Below, one piece after another: positions 40,421 through 47,416 of a stretch of 54,529 nt of DNA. Position 1 is the stretch's first letter. Each line of letters opens with the position of its first letter. Under the pieces are notes generated by a model, which ran no database searches, was not told the origin of the DNA, and saw only the letters and a program-made list of their open reading frames with translations. Location of the stretch: the IMG/VR virus record IMGVR_UViG_3300009488_000022, positions 1 to 54,529 of that record. One strand, written 5' to 3'. The position numbers were made by a program, and so were the translations under genes. The stretch comes from a virus.

Positions 40421-40438
40421 GCGGTGGATGCGCCGCCC

Positions 40439-40512
40439 GCGCTATCAGCGCCCCGTCCCTTTTCCGGGGACGATCTCTCATTGAGAGACACGGCCGCTAC
40501 TCGGCTACGGCC
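40439..40512. ncRNA. Four-hairpin structured element
   Basis: Consecutive hairpins: GCGCT-ATC-AGCGC type (40439-40451), CGTCCC/GGGACG (40454-40459 with 40467-40472), TCTCT/AGAGA (40474-40478 with 40484-40488), and GGCCG/CGGCC (40492-40496 with 40508-40512). Such dense packing in a gap suggests a small RNA or a protein-binding DNA site. Strand not determined. Confidence 0.4.
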
Positions 40513-40599
40513 TCGCCCTTTTTTCATCCGAGAGGCTCCGCACCTTGCCCGTGCGTGGGGGGCGCTATGTGATTGTTAAGTCCGAGCCGCCGACGCGCC

Positions 40600-40671
40600 C
40601 GCTGCGAGCCCCGCCGCGAGAGCCCCGCCACGAGTATCGCGGTGGTACTCTCGCGGTGGTACTCGCGGCAG
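40600..40671. repeat. Cluster of GAGTAC-palindrome copies
   Basis: Includes CCGCCACGAGTATCGCGGTGG at 40625-40645 and two further GTACTC(T)CGCGG half-copies to 40669. Looks like tandem, partly degraded members of the dispersed palindrome family. Confidence 0.75.
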
Positions 40672-40691
40672 AGCCAGCGGCCCGGATGCTG

Positions 40692-41066
40692 TTAATCCTG
40701 CCTTGCGCTTGCGTACAGCGACGCTTTTAGCAGGCCCAGCGTATCCCCCAGCGCGGCAACCTGCGCCTGGGCTATCTTCATGTCGCTTAGCGCCTGCATA
40801 GAGGAGCGGTATGCCCCCTGGTAGATTCCATCGTGCCCCAGCGCAATTATCAGCGCCCGCTTGCGAGCGTTTTCATTCGCACCTAGTGACTTTACCCCAC
40901 CAGCAGCCACGATAGCGCGGTTTTCAGCAAGCGCGCCAGCAAGCGTCAGGCTCTGCTCACTCTCAGCAAGTGCGAGAACGGCGACTATGTGCGCATGGCG
41001 CGCCTCGTCAAGCGCCTTTATAACACCTGTTCCGCTTTCGATCAACTCTTGAATATCGCCACTCAT
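40692..41066 (-). CDS. Helical protein, unknown
   Basis: 124 residues, ATG after GAAAGGAGAG. Ala/Leu-rich helices (LTLAGALAENRAIVAAGGVK, AQAQVAALGDTLGLLKASLY). The pattern resembles small phage proteins of unknown function; no family named. Confidence 0.65.
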   Translation of the reverse strand: MSGDIQELIESGTGVIKALDEARHAHIVAVLALAESEQSLTLAGALAENRAIVAAGGVKSLGANENARKRALIIALGHDGIYQGAYRSSMQALSDMKIAQAQVAALGDTLGLLKASLYASARQD

Positions 41067-41107
41067 TGCTATTCTCTCCTTTCCGAGCCCAGCGGCCCGG
41101 CTACTAT

Positions 41108-41224
41108 TCAGGCATACAGCCGCGCTAGTGACATGGCTACAGATGCGACGAAGGCGAGGGCGGCGAACCAGGCGATTATACAGGCGATCGTCTTAAACAC
41201 CCGATACCAATTTACCTTTTTCAT
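41108..41224 (-). CDS. Single-span membrane protein, 38 residues
   Basis: MKKVNWYRVFKTIACIIAWF..., one hydrophobic helix with a basic N-terminus. Starts one base after the RDF-like gene's stop. No family. Confidence 0.58.
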   Translation of the reverse strand: MKKVNWYRVFKTIACIIAWFAALAFVASVAMSLARLYA

Positions 41225-41225
41225 C

Positions 41226-42287
41226 TCAACCTACCTCGCCTTCATGATTATACTCACTCAATATAATCCACACGTCCCCCCGGTTGAACTCGCAATCTCC
41301 GGCGGCATCAGAGACGGGCGAGACGCCCGCTTTTTGCAGAATATCAATCACGTGGTACATATCGCGATAGCCCAGTTCCTTCACTACCTTGTCAGCATAG
41401 GCTTTCCAGGCGATAGGGAAGTTGGGGCCGTTGCCCTCTTCCGCTTCTGGCTCACCGCCACGGGTACTCGCGGTGGCAGGCTCTTCAGTCTCAATTGGCT
41501 TAACGTCCACGATCTCACCCGTTACCTCATCTACGAATGCGGCTACGTATGCCTCTTCGTCAAATTCCTCGGCTTCTGGCAGGGGCAATTCGGCAATAGG
41601 GGGATAAGAAGGCAGAGCTGCCGCCTCCATCGCCGTCAATTGCGCCTTGACCCATCTCTGATCGGCCTCAATGGACAAGAGCCACTTCTCTTGACGCACC
41701 CGCTTGCCGCCCTTTCGTGGCGTGCTCACCTTGCGCGGACGGCGTTTCAGTACCAGCGGAATGCCCTGAAGTCCGTTGCCGGTCAACTTGCACAGCGCGC
41801 CCAGGTTGCGCGTCAATTCAATAATGTCCCATTTGCTAGTCGTGTGAACTGTGACGTAGCCCAGTCGTTGCAGTTCGGGGATGATGATCTTGAGGCGTCC
41901 CGTCTCTTTACAACCCTTGCAGATTGGCGCTGGGCAGTCCTTCGGTACATGCCGCATCTTGCCGGTATCATCACGCCACATGTAGCACTTGCCGCCCTCA
42001 ATGTCGCCCCGACACTGGAGCGCGCCCGCCGTATGGCGTTCCATGTACGTTTCAAAGTTGCGACTGACTTCGCTAAAAGGGAGAAGAACGTTAATCGCGC
42101 GGGGTTCATCTCCATATACTTCGTGAAAAGTTGCTTCTGCTAACTCTTCTCCTACAATAGGCGCATATCGAAAGTACGTCAAATCTGGTCCTACTTGGCC
42201 GTTTTCCTTCTTTGGCGCGCCCTTGCGAATATCTCCGATCTTGGGGAAACTTACGGCTTGCTGATCTCTCAATCCTGGAATAGGCAT
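41226..42287 (-). CDS. phiC31 gp3 / RDF-like metal-binding protein
   Basis: 353 residues, ATG after AAAGGAGAG. IPGLRDQQAVSFPKIGDIRK and INVLLPFSE at the start, Cys residues at 92, 101, 118, 123 and 126, then PLVLKRRPRKV match the family annotated as recombination directionality factor or 'hydrolase or metal-binding protein'. In phiC31 the protein redirects a serine integrase, but no integrase was seen here, so another DNA-linked role is possible. Residues ~282-287 (ASTRGG) come from a dispersed palindrome. Confidence 0.75.
   Translation of the reverse strand: MPIPGLRDQQAVSFPKIGDIRKGAPKKENGQVGPDLTYFRYAPIVGEELAEATFHEVYGDEPRAINVLLPFSEVSRNFETYMERHTAGALQCRGDIEGGKCYMWRDDTGKMRHVPKDCPAPICKGCKETGRLKIIIPELQRLGYVTVHTTSKWDIIELTRNLGALCKLTGNGLQGIPLVLKRRPRKVSTPRKGGKRVRQEKWLLSIEADQRWVKAQLTAMEAAALPSYPPIAELPLPEAEEFDEEAYVAAFVDEVTGEIVDVKPIETEEPATASTRGGEPEAEEGNGPNFPIAWKAYADKVVKELGYRDMYHVIDILQKAGVSPVSDAAGDCEFNRGDVWIILSEYNHEGEVG
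41455..41476. repeat. Dispersed palindrome inside the RDF-like gene
   Basis: CCGCCACGGGTACTCGCGGTGG, an imperfect palindrome of the same family, encoding ASTRGG in a low-complexity acidic part of the protein. Confidence 0.75.
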
Positions 42288-42302
42288 TACTAATCTCTCC
42301 TT

Positions 42303-42632
42303 TTAGATTTCCATAGGCTCAGGCAGCCCCAACGGAACCAGCACGGCGGGGCCGCTGTCTATCTGCTCATATCCTAACGCCGCCGCCAGTTCAGGCGGCA
42401 ATCCCTCCAATACCTCCAGCGCCTCCCACTTCTGGCGCTGGTACTCTCGCTCGTGGATGAAGTCCTGACCGCCGCAACTTCGGCAAGACGGATACCAACC
42501 CTCCTCCTCGCTCCACCTGGTAACAACGCGCCCGCCGCAATCGTTGCAACGATAGTCGCGCTCTAGCCGGGCGTATGAGATGCGCTTGTGTCCTAATTGG
42601 CAATCATTGCGGGTGAAGTCGGTTGCTTCCAC
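42303..42632 (-). CDS. Zinc-ribbon protein next to RDF-like gene
   Basis: 109 residues. CNDCGG (29-34) and CRSCGG (50-55) make a two-pair zinc ribbon; the end is acidic and Pro-rich. Directly upstream of the RDF-like gene in the same operon. A hairpin GCACAGC/GCTGTGC (42657-42692) precedes it. Confidence 0.68.
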   Translation of the reverse strand: MEATDFTRNDCQLGHKRISYARLERDYRCNDCGGRVVTRWSEEEGWYPSCRSCGGQDFIHEREYQRQKWEALEVLEGLPPELAAALGYEQIDSGPAVLVPLGLPEPMEI

Positions 42633-42789
42633 GAGGGTTCTCCTTTGCTAATTTCAGCACAGCCGCCGGGGAGCCAGCCCGCGCTGCTGTGCCGTAACTG
42701 CATATTCGTGTGTTTTGTTTGAATTTGGACTGTCATTATGGCTAGTGACCTCCTTTTGTTGCGTGTTGAGCCAAAACCTATCTTGACTT

Positions 42790-42818
42790 ATTATAACACA
42801 AAATGAGGGGTTTGTCAA
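42790..42818 (-). promoter_or_regulatory. Consensus promoter of the RDF-like operon
   Basis: TTGACA (42818-42813), 17-base spacer, TATAAT (42795-42790). It drives the zinc-ribbon and RDF-like genes. Confidence 0.9.
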
Positions 42819-42827
42819 GTATTAGTT

Positions 42828-43016
42828 TCATCGTTTCCCCCTCTGCGCCCGCCGCGCCTGCCTCTGGCGCTTGCGAGCCAGGCGCTTTTTCATGCGCCAG
42901 TTGCGCTGTGGACTTTTGGCGCGCCCGTGCTTGCTCGCACCGGCGGCGCGCCTTGCGCCTTGCTGGCCGCCACCCAGGGCATCAGTTAGGCGTTCAAACC
43001 AATTACGCTTTTTCAT
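42828..43016 (-). CDS. Very basic small protein (first of a pair)
   Basis: 62 residues, ATG after GAAAGGAGAGC. C-terminal half almost all Arg/Lys (MKKRLARKRQRQARRAQR). Likely binds nucleic acid. A similar basic tail occurs in the gene at 46420-46611. Confidence 0.62.
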   Translation of the reverse strand: MKKRNWFERLTDALGGGQQGARRAAGASKHGRAKSPQRNWRMKKRLARKRQRQARRAQRGKR

Positions 43017-43338
43017 CGCCTTGCTCTCCTTTCACCGCTGCTATGGCGGTATTTGCGTATGCCCTTACCGCTTGCCAATCTGCCCACGTCGCCGGAACCT
43101 TAGGTGCTTCGATGATTTGCAATATACGTTCCGCCTTATCACGAATAGCCTCCAGCGCCTCCAGTAGCAGCGGCGCTTTCAGGATGAGCCTGAAGTTGGC
43201 CTCGCCCTCGGACCAGGGCTCGGTGCCGTCAGCAATATATAGGTTCACCCGCACGGTGCCAACAGGATGGCCGTCTTTCTCCTTGACAATCTCTCGTCGT
43301 ATCTTTCCGTACATGCCGCCATCTTTCCAGATAGTCAT
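43003..43338 (-). CDS. Unknown protein, 111 residues
   Basis: ATG 43338 after GGAGGGAGGG. N-terminal strands (GTVRVNLYIADGTEPW) and C-terminal helices (LILKAPLLLEALEAIRDKAE). Resembles the many phage proteins of the 'LxAPxLLExLE' type. No function. Confidence 0.65.
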   Translation of the reverse strand: MTIWKDGGMYGKIRREIVKEKDGHPVGTVRVNLYIADGTEPWSEGEANFRLILKAPLLLEALEAIRDKAERILQIIEAPKVPATWADWQAVRAYANTAIAAVKGEQGDEKA

Positions 43339-43733
43339 CGTCCCTCCCTCCATTCCGCGAATATCGGTAGCGCAGTCTCTGGGATGCGCCACGCGCCGCC
43401 CCCTCCCCTGGCCCCCTTTCCCCGCACCTTCACCGCGCCGGGGAACCTGCCTGCGCGGCACCAGATACCCATCATCTGGCTGGACGGGGCTTCGTCGAAC
43501 GCGCCCATCTCCACCAGGCGCTCGGCGCCCTGGGCGATAGTGTACCAGTTGCCCAGGCCTTCGGCGATTAACGCCACTGCCTCATCCAGCGCCTCTGCTA
43601 CATAGGAAGTTTTTGGTACTTCGACAAACCACCGGCCACTCACTATACTCTGTCTAGCAAATGCTGTGCTCATAACACCGTTGATGCTGACATAGATAGC
43701 ATCACCGATCTTCACTATTTCAAACTCCACCAT
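43335..43733 (-). CDS. Excisionase-like wHTH DNA-binding protein
   Basis: 132 residues. The C-terminal part (NWYTIAQGAERLVEMGAFDE, IWCRAGRFPGAVKVRGKG, WRIPETALPIFAEW) is a winged helix-turn-helix of the excisionase/MerR-like kind. The N-terminal ~65 residues form an unrecognised alpha-beta domain. Probably a transcription or recombination regulator. Confidence 0.72.
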   Translation of the reverse strand: MVEFEIVKIGDAIYVSINGVMSTAFARQSIVSGRWFVEVPKTSYVAEALDEAVALIAEGLGNWYTIAQGAERLVEMGAFDEAPSSQMMGIWCRAGRFPGAVKVRGKGARGGGGAWRIPETALPIFAEWREGR

Positions 43734-43953
43734 TCTTCTCCTCCTTGAGCCGCGCCTGGCACTCGCTCGCCGTTTCTGCGGGCGGCGGCAGGCGCTCCAG
43801 CAGCCGCTCTATTAGTGTAACCAGTGCGCGATTGGTCTCCACCTGTGCAATCAGCGCGTGGGCGATAGCCATCAGCGCATTGAATTGTGAGCGGTCAATG
43901 TTACTGTATATAGCCCGCTCAAGATGTATCTCTGCATCTTTCAGGTGTTTCAT
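43720..43953 (-). CDS. Small helical protein, unknown
   Basis: 77 residues from ATG 43953 after AAGGAGGAA. Helical (HLERAIYSNIDRSQFNALMA, ALVTLIERLLERLPPP). Upstream lies a GC-rich inverted repeat 43975-43985/44026-44036. Confidence 0.6.
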   Translation of the reverse strand: MKHLKDAEIHLERAIYSNIDRSQFNALMAIAHALIAQVETNRALVTLIERLLERLPPPAETASECQARLKEEKNGGV

Positions 43954-43974
43954 CGTTTCCTCCTTGTCAGGTAT

Positions 43975-44036
43975 CCCGCCCCGGCACGGCGAAACTTGCT
44001 GCGAGTCTCCGTGGCAGGCAGGCGCGCCGGGGCGGG
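43975..44036. other. Intercistronic GC-rich inverted repeat
   Basis: CCCGCCCCGGC (43975-43985) pairs with GCCGGGGCGGG (44026-44036), with an inner CACGG/CCGTG stem (43985-43989, 44009-44013). It lies directly before a ribosome site, like similar hairpins at 45034-45065 and 42657-42692. Confidence 0.75.
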
Positions 44037-44042
44037 GGGCTG

Positions 44043-44153
44043 TCATTCCGCTTTCGCCGCATCTACAAGGCGGCGGTATTCCTGCCAGAACGGGCCGTGG
44101 TCACGGGCTAGTGGGCTCGTTTGTCCAAACTGAGATATGGCTTGCGCGGCCAC
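44043..44153 (-). CDS. Possible small ORF overlapping its upstream gene
   Basis: 36 residues from GTG 44153: VAAQAISQFGQTSPLARDHG... ending FWQEYRRLVDAAKAE. The ending looks protein-like and AAGGA lies 8 bases before GTG. It overlaps the 44101-44283 gene in another frame by ~50 bases. Tentative. Confidence 0.38.
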   Translation of the reverse strand: MAAQAISQFGQTSPLARDHGPFWQEYRRLVDAAKAE

Positions 44154-44283
44154 TATAGGTGTCCTTGCCTGTTACTATGTCAAAGCCTGTTTCCCTAGTG
44201 GCTTGGCGGATAAACTCTGCGTTTTCGGCTGGTATATTAGTGTGAAATCTTGGTATTTGTTTGCGTGCATCATCTATGTTCAT
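44101..44283 (-). CDS. Small protein, unknown
   Basis: 60 residues from ATG 44283, just after the upstream stop. MNIDDARKQIPRFHTNIPAE... ends YSGRASHISVWTNEPTSP. No family. Confidence 0.55.
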   Translation of the reverse strand: MNIDDARKQIPRFHTNIPAENAEFIRQATRETGFDIVTGKDTYSGRASHISVWTNEPTSP

Positions 44284-44284
44284 C

Positions 44285-44692
44285 TCATCCCTCCCCCGCG
44301 CTATCGCGGGCGTCTGTGATCTGGCTTCTCGGCTCCTCGGCGGCCAGGGCCTCGTAGTCGGGGGACATTGGGTCAGCGTTATCACGCCAGTTCAGAACTT
44401 CCCATAATGTCATCAGTGCGAATTCCTCCGGTATAACCCTGGTCCAATTGCAAGTCCAGCACTGGTGAAATATGCGCTCATCACCGTCTGGCCCGCGATA
44501 CCAGCGGTTGCGGTTGATGTCATACGGATCCATTCTGGCAATTGTATCCTGATGCACTGACCTCATCCCGTCCGGCGACATGCACTGGTGGCAGCCCGTG
44601 AACTTGCCCCTGCCGCCGAGGCGGGCCAGGGTGGACTCGTGGCGGCGGTCTTCTCGCTCCAGGTCAAGACGTTGCTCTAGCTCTATGGTCAT
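44285..44692 (-). CDS. Cys-containing protein, possible zinc finger
   Basis: 135 residues from ATG 44692 after GGAGGTAGA. CHQC near 35-38 and CWTC near 85-88 could share one zinc. Charged N-terminal helix. No family. Confidence 0.62.
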   Translation of the reverse strand: MTIELEQRLDLEREDRRHESTLARLGGRGKFTGCHQCMSPDGMRSVHQDTIARMDPYDINRNRWYRGPDGDERIFHQCWTCNWTRVIPEEFALMTLWEVLNWRDNADPMSPDYEALAAEEPRSQITDARDSAGEG

Positions 44693-44696
44693 TATT

Positions 44697-45014
44697 CTAC
44701 CTCCGCACTGACAGGTTGACGGCGTTTGTCGCTGCTGGCTCAATGACAAGGCCGCCCAGGGCATGCACGCGCACCTTGCCATCACGCAGTGCAAATTCTA
44801 TAACGCCGCCGCCTATCCGAAACGTCACAGTTGCCCGATCTGGGATGCCGTGAACTTTGTCGCCAAATACAACTTGGAATGTTATCTTGGCGTTGCCATC
44901 TGCGATCTTGCCACGCTCGGCACGCAGCGCGGCATTGTCACGGCGCAGTTTGCCGATGTACCGCTGTACCCACTGCGGCAACTTTTCAATTCGCCGTTCA
45001 AATTTCTCGTTCAT
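44697..45014 (-). CDS. Unknown protein, 105 residues
   Basis: ATG 45014 after AAGGAGGAAG. N-terminal helix (WVQRYIGKLRRDNAALRAER) and C-terminal beta part (ATVTFRIGGGVIEFALRDGK). No family. A GC-rich hairpin (45034-45065) sits just before its ribosome site. Confidence 0.62.
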   Translation of the reverse strand: MNEKFERRIEKLPQWVQRYIGKLRRDNAALRAERGKIADGNAKITFQVVFGDKVHGIPDRATVTFRIGGGVIEFALRDGKVRVHALGGLVIEPAATNAVNLSVRR

Positions 45015-45033
45015 CACTTCCTCCTTGGTTGCG

Positions 45034-45065
45034 CTCCCGTCCCAGCGCCGGGGCCGGGGCGGGAG
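45034..45065. other. Intercistronic GC-rich hairpin
   Basis: CTCCCGTCCC (45034-45043) pairs with GGGGCGGGAG (45056-45065), one G-T pair. Located before the ribosome site of the 45014 gene. Confidence 0.75.
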
Positions 45066-45072
45066 GGGCGGG

Positions 45073-45270
45073 TTAGTCAATACTTGGTTCATAGATTGCG
45101 TCTACGGCGTTCCAAAAGCGGTCATGCGGCCATTCCGGGTCGTGCTCGTCGATGAGGTCATCACGCATTGCCCGCGCCTTCTTCCAGGCCGCAGTGTGCC
45201 AAAAGCGGACGTGTATCATCGCGGCTTTGCGCAGCGGATCAACTTGCATCTGGATGTCCTTGATGGTCAT
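45073..45270 (-). CDS. Small protein, unknown
   Basis: 65 residues from ATG 45270 after AAAGGAGAAA. MTIKDIQMQVDPLRKAAMIH..., Trp- and charge-rich helix. No family. Confidence 0.6.
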   Translation of the reverse strand: MTIKDIQMQVDPLRKAAMIHVRFWHTAAWKKARAMRDDLIDEHDPEWPHDRFWNAVDAIYEPSID

Positions 45271-45320
45271 CGCTTTCTCCTTTGCACCAACGCGATGAGG
45301 GCCGAGGCCCTGCGTTGTTT

Positions 45321-45656
45321 TTACCAGTAGCGTTCTGGCCAAGTGTTACTTGTCAGGCATTGTCTAACATAGGTGGGTAGAGACTCGCCAGCAAAGAATT
45401 TGTCGAGCCAATCTTCCATGTATGCCTCTATGGCATCATCCCCGACAATCCCCTTGGCGCACCCGTATTTGCATACTGTGCACCGGAGATGACCACACCC
45501 ATGCCATCCCTTGCCCTTAGCGGTTAGCACTTCATAGGTGCTATATCCGCCACCGCAAGTCTTTTTGCGCATCTGTGCGACGCGCTGGGCCGGGATGCAA
45601 TATTGCGCTGCTATTTGGTTGATTTTTTCCCTGTCTATTATTAGCTTTGTATCCAC
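45321..45656 (-). CDS. Cys-rich small protein, probable metal binder
   Basis: 111 residues, ATG after AAAGGAGAATG. KKTCGGGYSTY, GCGHLRCTVCKYGCAK give a Cys cluster fit for zinc. N-terminal part could be a helix-turn-helix (INQIAAQYCIPAQRVAQMRK). Confidence 0.62.
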   Translation of the reverse strand: MDTKLIIDREKINQIAAQYCIPAQRVAQMRKKTCGGGYSTYEVLTAKGKGWHGCGHLRCTVCKYGCAKGIVGDDAIEAYMEDWLDKFFAGESLPTYVRQCLTSNTWPERYW

Positions 45657-45752
45657 TTCTCATTCTCCTTTAGGTTTAATATTGTCCCCCAGCCTCCCCG
45701 GTGGCGCTTGCGTACCCGACTCTGCGCCGGGCGGGCCGCCGCGAAGACTCCA

Positions 45753-45768
45753 CCGCGAGTACTCGCGG
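45753..45768. repeat. Dispersed palindrome CCGCGAGTACTCGCGG
   Basis: Perfect 16-base palindrome, the longest exact copy of the family, in a gap with CTCCA before and CAGGCGCAGCGGG after. Confidence 0.9.
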
Positions 45769-45800
45769 CAGGCGCAGCGGGCGCGTGTTGATGACGCGGG

Positions 45801-45977
45801 TCAAGGGCTGACTTTGGCTTTGGGCGGATACTGCCCAATCCTTTGCCCGTCCTCCCAGAAGGCGATCACGGGATTTGTGAAGTATCTCCCGCGAATTCTC
45901 CACGCTTCCAACTCTGCCCCCTTCACTGAGGAGGCTGTACTTACTACTTTCCCTTGTTCGTCTTTCAGTATAATCAC
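45801..45977 (-). CDS. Small protein, 58 residues, GTG start
   Basis: GTG 45977 after AAAAGGAGAG. VIILKDEQGKVVSTASSVKG... then FTNPVIAFWEDGQRIGQYPP; a small beta fold. Good ribosome site and protein-like composition. No family. Confidence 0.6.
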   Translation of the reverse strand: MIILKDEQGKVVSTASSVKGAELEAWRIRGRYFTNPVIAFWEDGQRIGQYPPKAKVSP

Positions 45978-46034
45978 CTGTCTCTCCTTTTATAGGCTCG
46001 GCTGCCGCGCGTCGATAGCGCGGGGCGAGGGCGG

Positions 46035-46343
46035 CTATAGCGGCTCTAATCCTGCCAGCCGATAGAAGCCAGTTATGCCCTGATTACGTGCTTTTGCGAA
46101 GGGCACGCTCTCATATTCGCGATGGATCTCATAATCGAGATACGCACGGTCTTCGATGATGCCTTCACTGAGCTCGCTCGCCTCTTCCATGAGATCGGCT
46201 ATGTCGGTGTAGTCTGCGTGTTCAGCGCATGCCGTCTCCAGTTCGCTGATCTCACGATCAAGTTGTGCAAGTTTCCTCCGCCCGGCCTTGATACGGTCAA
46301 TCGTGTTTTGATAATCTTCTACGAGTTCTTGGTACTTTGTCAT
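46035..46343 (-). CDS. Coiled-coil protein, unknown
   Basis: 102 residues from ATG 46343 after AAAAGGAGAAA. Coiled coil ~5-70 (YQNTIDRIKAGRRKLAQLDR, ISELETACAEHADYTDIADL). No family. Confidence 0.62.
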   Translation of the reverse strand: MTKYQELVEDYQNTIDRIKAGRRKLAQLDREISELETACAEHADYTDIADLMEEASELSEGIIEDRAYLDYEIHREYESVPFAKARNQGITGFYRLAGLEPL

Positions 46344-46379
46344 TGCTTTCTCCTTTTCTGTGATTGCCACCACCTGCGA

Positions 46380-46400
46380 CTGCCACGAAGACTGCGGCAG
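46380..46400. repeat. Degenerate dispersed palindrome
   Basis: CTGCCACGAAGACTGCGGCAG keeps the CTGCC/GGCAG arms but has a changed centre. Intercistronic. Confidence 0.6.
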
Positions 46401-46419
46401 GCCCAGGCGGCGGGGGCTG

Positions 46420-46611
46420 TTATCGATTCTTGCGTCGGGCCCTGCGCTGTCGTTTGCGCTTGGCCTTGCGTTTCTTAGCTTGTGACCTGGAACGTCTCTC
46501 CTTGCTTGGGATACGCCAGGCCGGGACCTGGGATGCTCTCTCCTGAGACTCTTCTCTCAGTGCCAGTGCCAGGGCTAACATCATTGCATCTACGCTAGCA
46601 TTACGAGCCAT
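46420..46611 (-). CDS. Very basic small protein (second of a pair)
   Basis: 63 residues from ATG 46611 after GAGGAGATA. N-terminal helix (MMLALALALREESQERA) and a Lys/Arg tail (KKRKAKRKRQRRARR), like the protein at 42828-43016. Possible nucleic acid binder. Confidence 0.6.
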   Translation of the reverse strand: MARNASVDAMMLALALALREESQERASQVPAWRIPSKERRSRSQAKKRKAKRKRQRRARRKNR

Positions 46612-46663
46612 TATCTCCTCCTCTGTTGTCTCCTGCGCCAGCGCGGTCGCACGGGGCCGCGCG

Positions 46664-47062
46664 CTAACTGCAATCTTCACAAGTCGCCTCGCCGAAAAAC
46701 CCTGTCTTGCTGACGGGCTGTCCGCAATAGTGGCACGCTTGCCGTTGCTGTTCCTGTGCTCTGCCCTGGGCATTAGCCCGATCCCAGTATTTGTCACAGG
46801 CCGTATTCAGTGCGGCGATATTCACGTGGGCTGTGCGTTTCTCACCGCCATACGCGCCCTTGCACGTATCTGTGATGGTTGCTAGTCCTGCGCTGACAAG
46901 TTGCCTAATAATGTCTCCGTCAGTGCACTCTAGCCACAAGCGCGTTCGCGTGCTCACCGGGCAATCGCTGAACCCGTAATGGGTTTTCCCGCTCTCGTCT
47001 ACCCAGGTGCAGCCCCAGGTGTTGCTCAGTTCTTGAATTGTGACCTCTGCTTGCTTAGTCAT
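46664..47062 (-). CDS. Protein with C-terminal zinc ribbon
   Basis: 132 residues from ATG 47062 after AAAAGGAGGC. Beta-like N-terminal part (TWGCTWVDESGKTHYGFSDC) and a zinc ribbon at the end (CHYCGQPV ... CEDC). No family. Confidence 0.65.
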   Translation of the reverse strand: MTKQAEVTIQELSNTWGCTWVDESGKTHYGFSDCPVSTRTRLWLECTDGDIIRQLVSAGLATITDTCKGAYGGEKRTAHVNIAALNTACDKYWDRANAQGRAQEQQRQACHYCGQPVSKTGFFGEATCEDCS

Positions 47063-47193
47063 TGCCGCCTCCTTTTGTGAATTGATTAGTTTACCTCTGT
47101 CCCTGTTGATTGCCGGGGAAGATACTGGGCTACTTCCCTTACTCCCCTCTTTGTGTCCCAGTCGGGCCAGCAATCAGCAGGGGCCGAGGGGCC

Positions 47194-47360
47194 GCTGCCT
47201 GCGCGTTTCAATGATTAGCGATGCCGGTTCCCCCTCTCCGGCCTCCTCAGCGTTTCCCGTTTGCCTCACGGCTCCGGCGCAAGTTCCCCGCAGGCGCTCA
47301 CATTTGCCTGCGTGCTGGATTTTACCAGCCCCCTCGCTAATCATTTTGCTGCCTGCGCGT
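47194..47360. mobile_element. MITE-like element with terminal inverted repeats and flanking direct repeats
   Basis: Perfect 12-base inverted repeats AATGATTAGCGA (47210-47221) and TCGCTAATCATT (47334-47345) bound a 136-base unit. They are flanked by identical 13-base direct repeats GCTGCCTGCGCGT (47194-47206 and 47348-47360). No ORF inside. The geometry suggests a non-autonomous transposed unit; a large RNA hairpin is the alternative. It fills most of the gene-free gap 47063-47416. Confidence 0.5.
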
Positions 47361-47365
47361 CCGCT

Positions 47366-47377
47366 GCGAGTACTCGC
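47366..47377. repeat. Dispersed palindrome GCGAGTACTCGC
   Basis: Within CGCTGCGAGTACTCGCGGCAGG, the reverse complement of the 40069-40087 copy. It lies immediately beside the MITE-like element. Confidence 0.85.
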
Positions 47378-47416
47378 GGCAGGTTTGGGCCAGGTCGCGC
47401 AACTGGTGGCCCCTGG

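Larger units (their letters stand above)
40376..40691. other. Gene-free gap with structured RNA candidate and palindrome cluster
   Basis: No convincing ORF on either strand. It holds GAGAGTACTCTC at 40409-40420, four tandem hairpins at 40439-40512, and a cluster of palindrome-family copies at 40600-40671. Confidence 0.75.

Noticed and set aside
40989-42143. 384-residue plus-strand ORF opposite the RDF-like gene
   Set aside because: It is the antisense shadow of a well-supported minus-strand gene, with no ribosome site and no protein-like domain.
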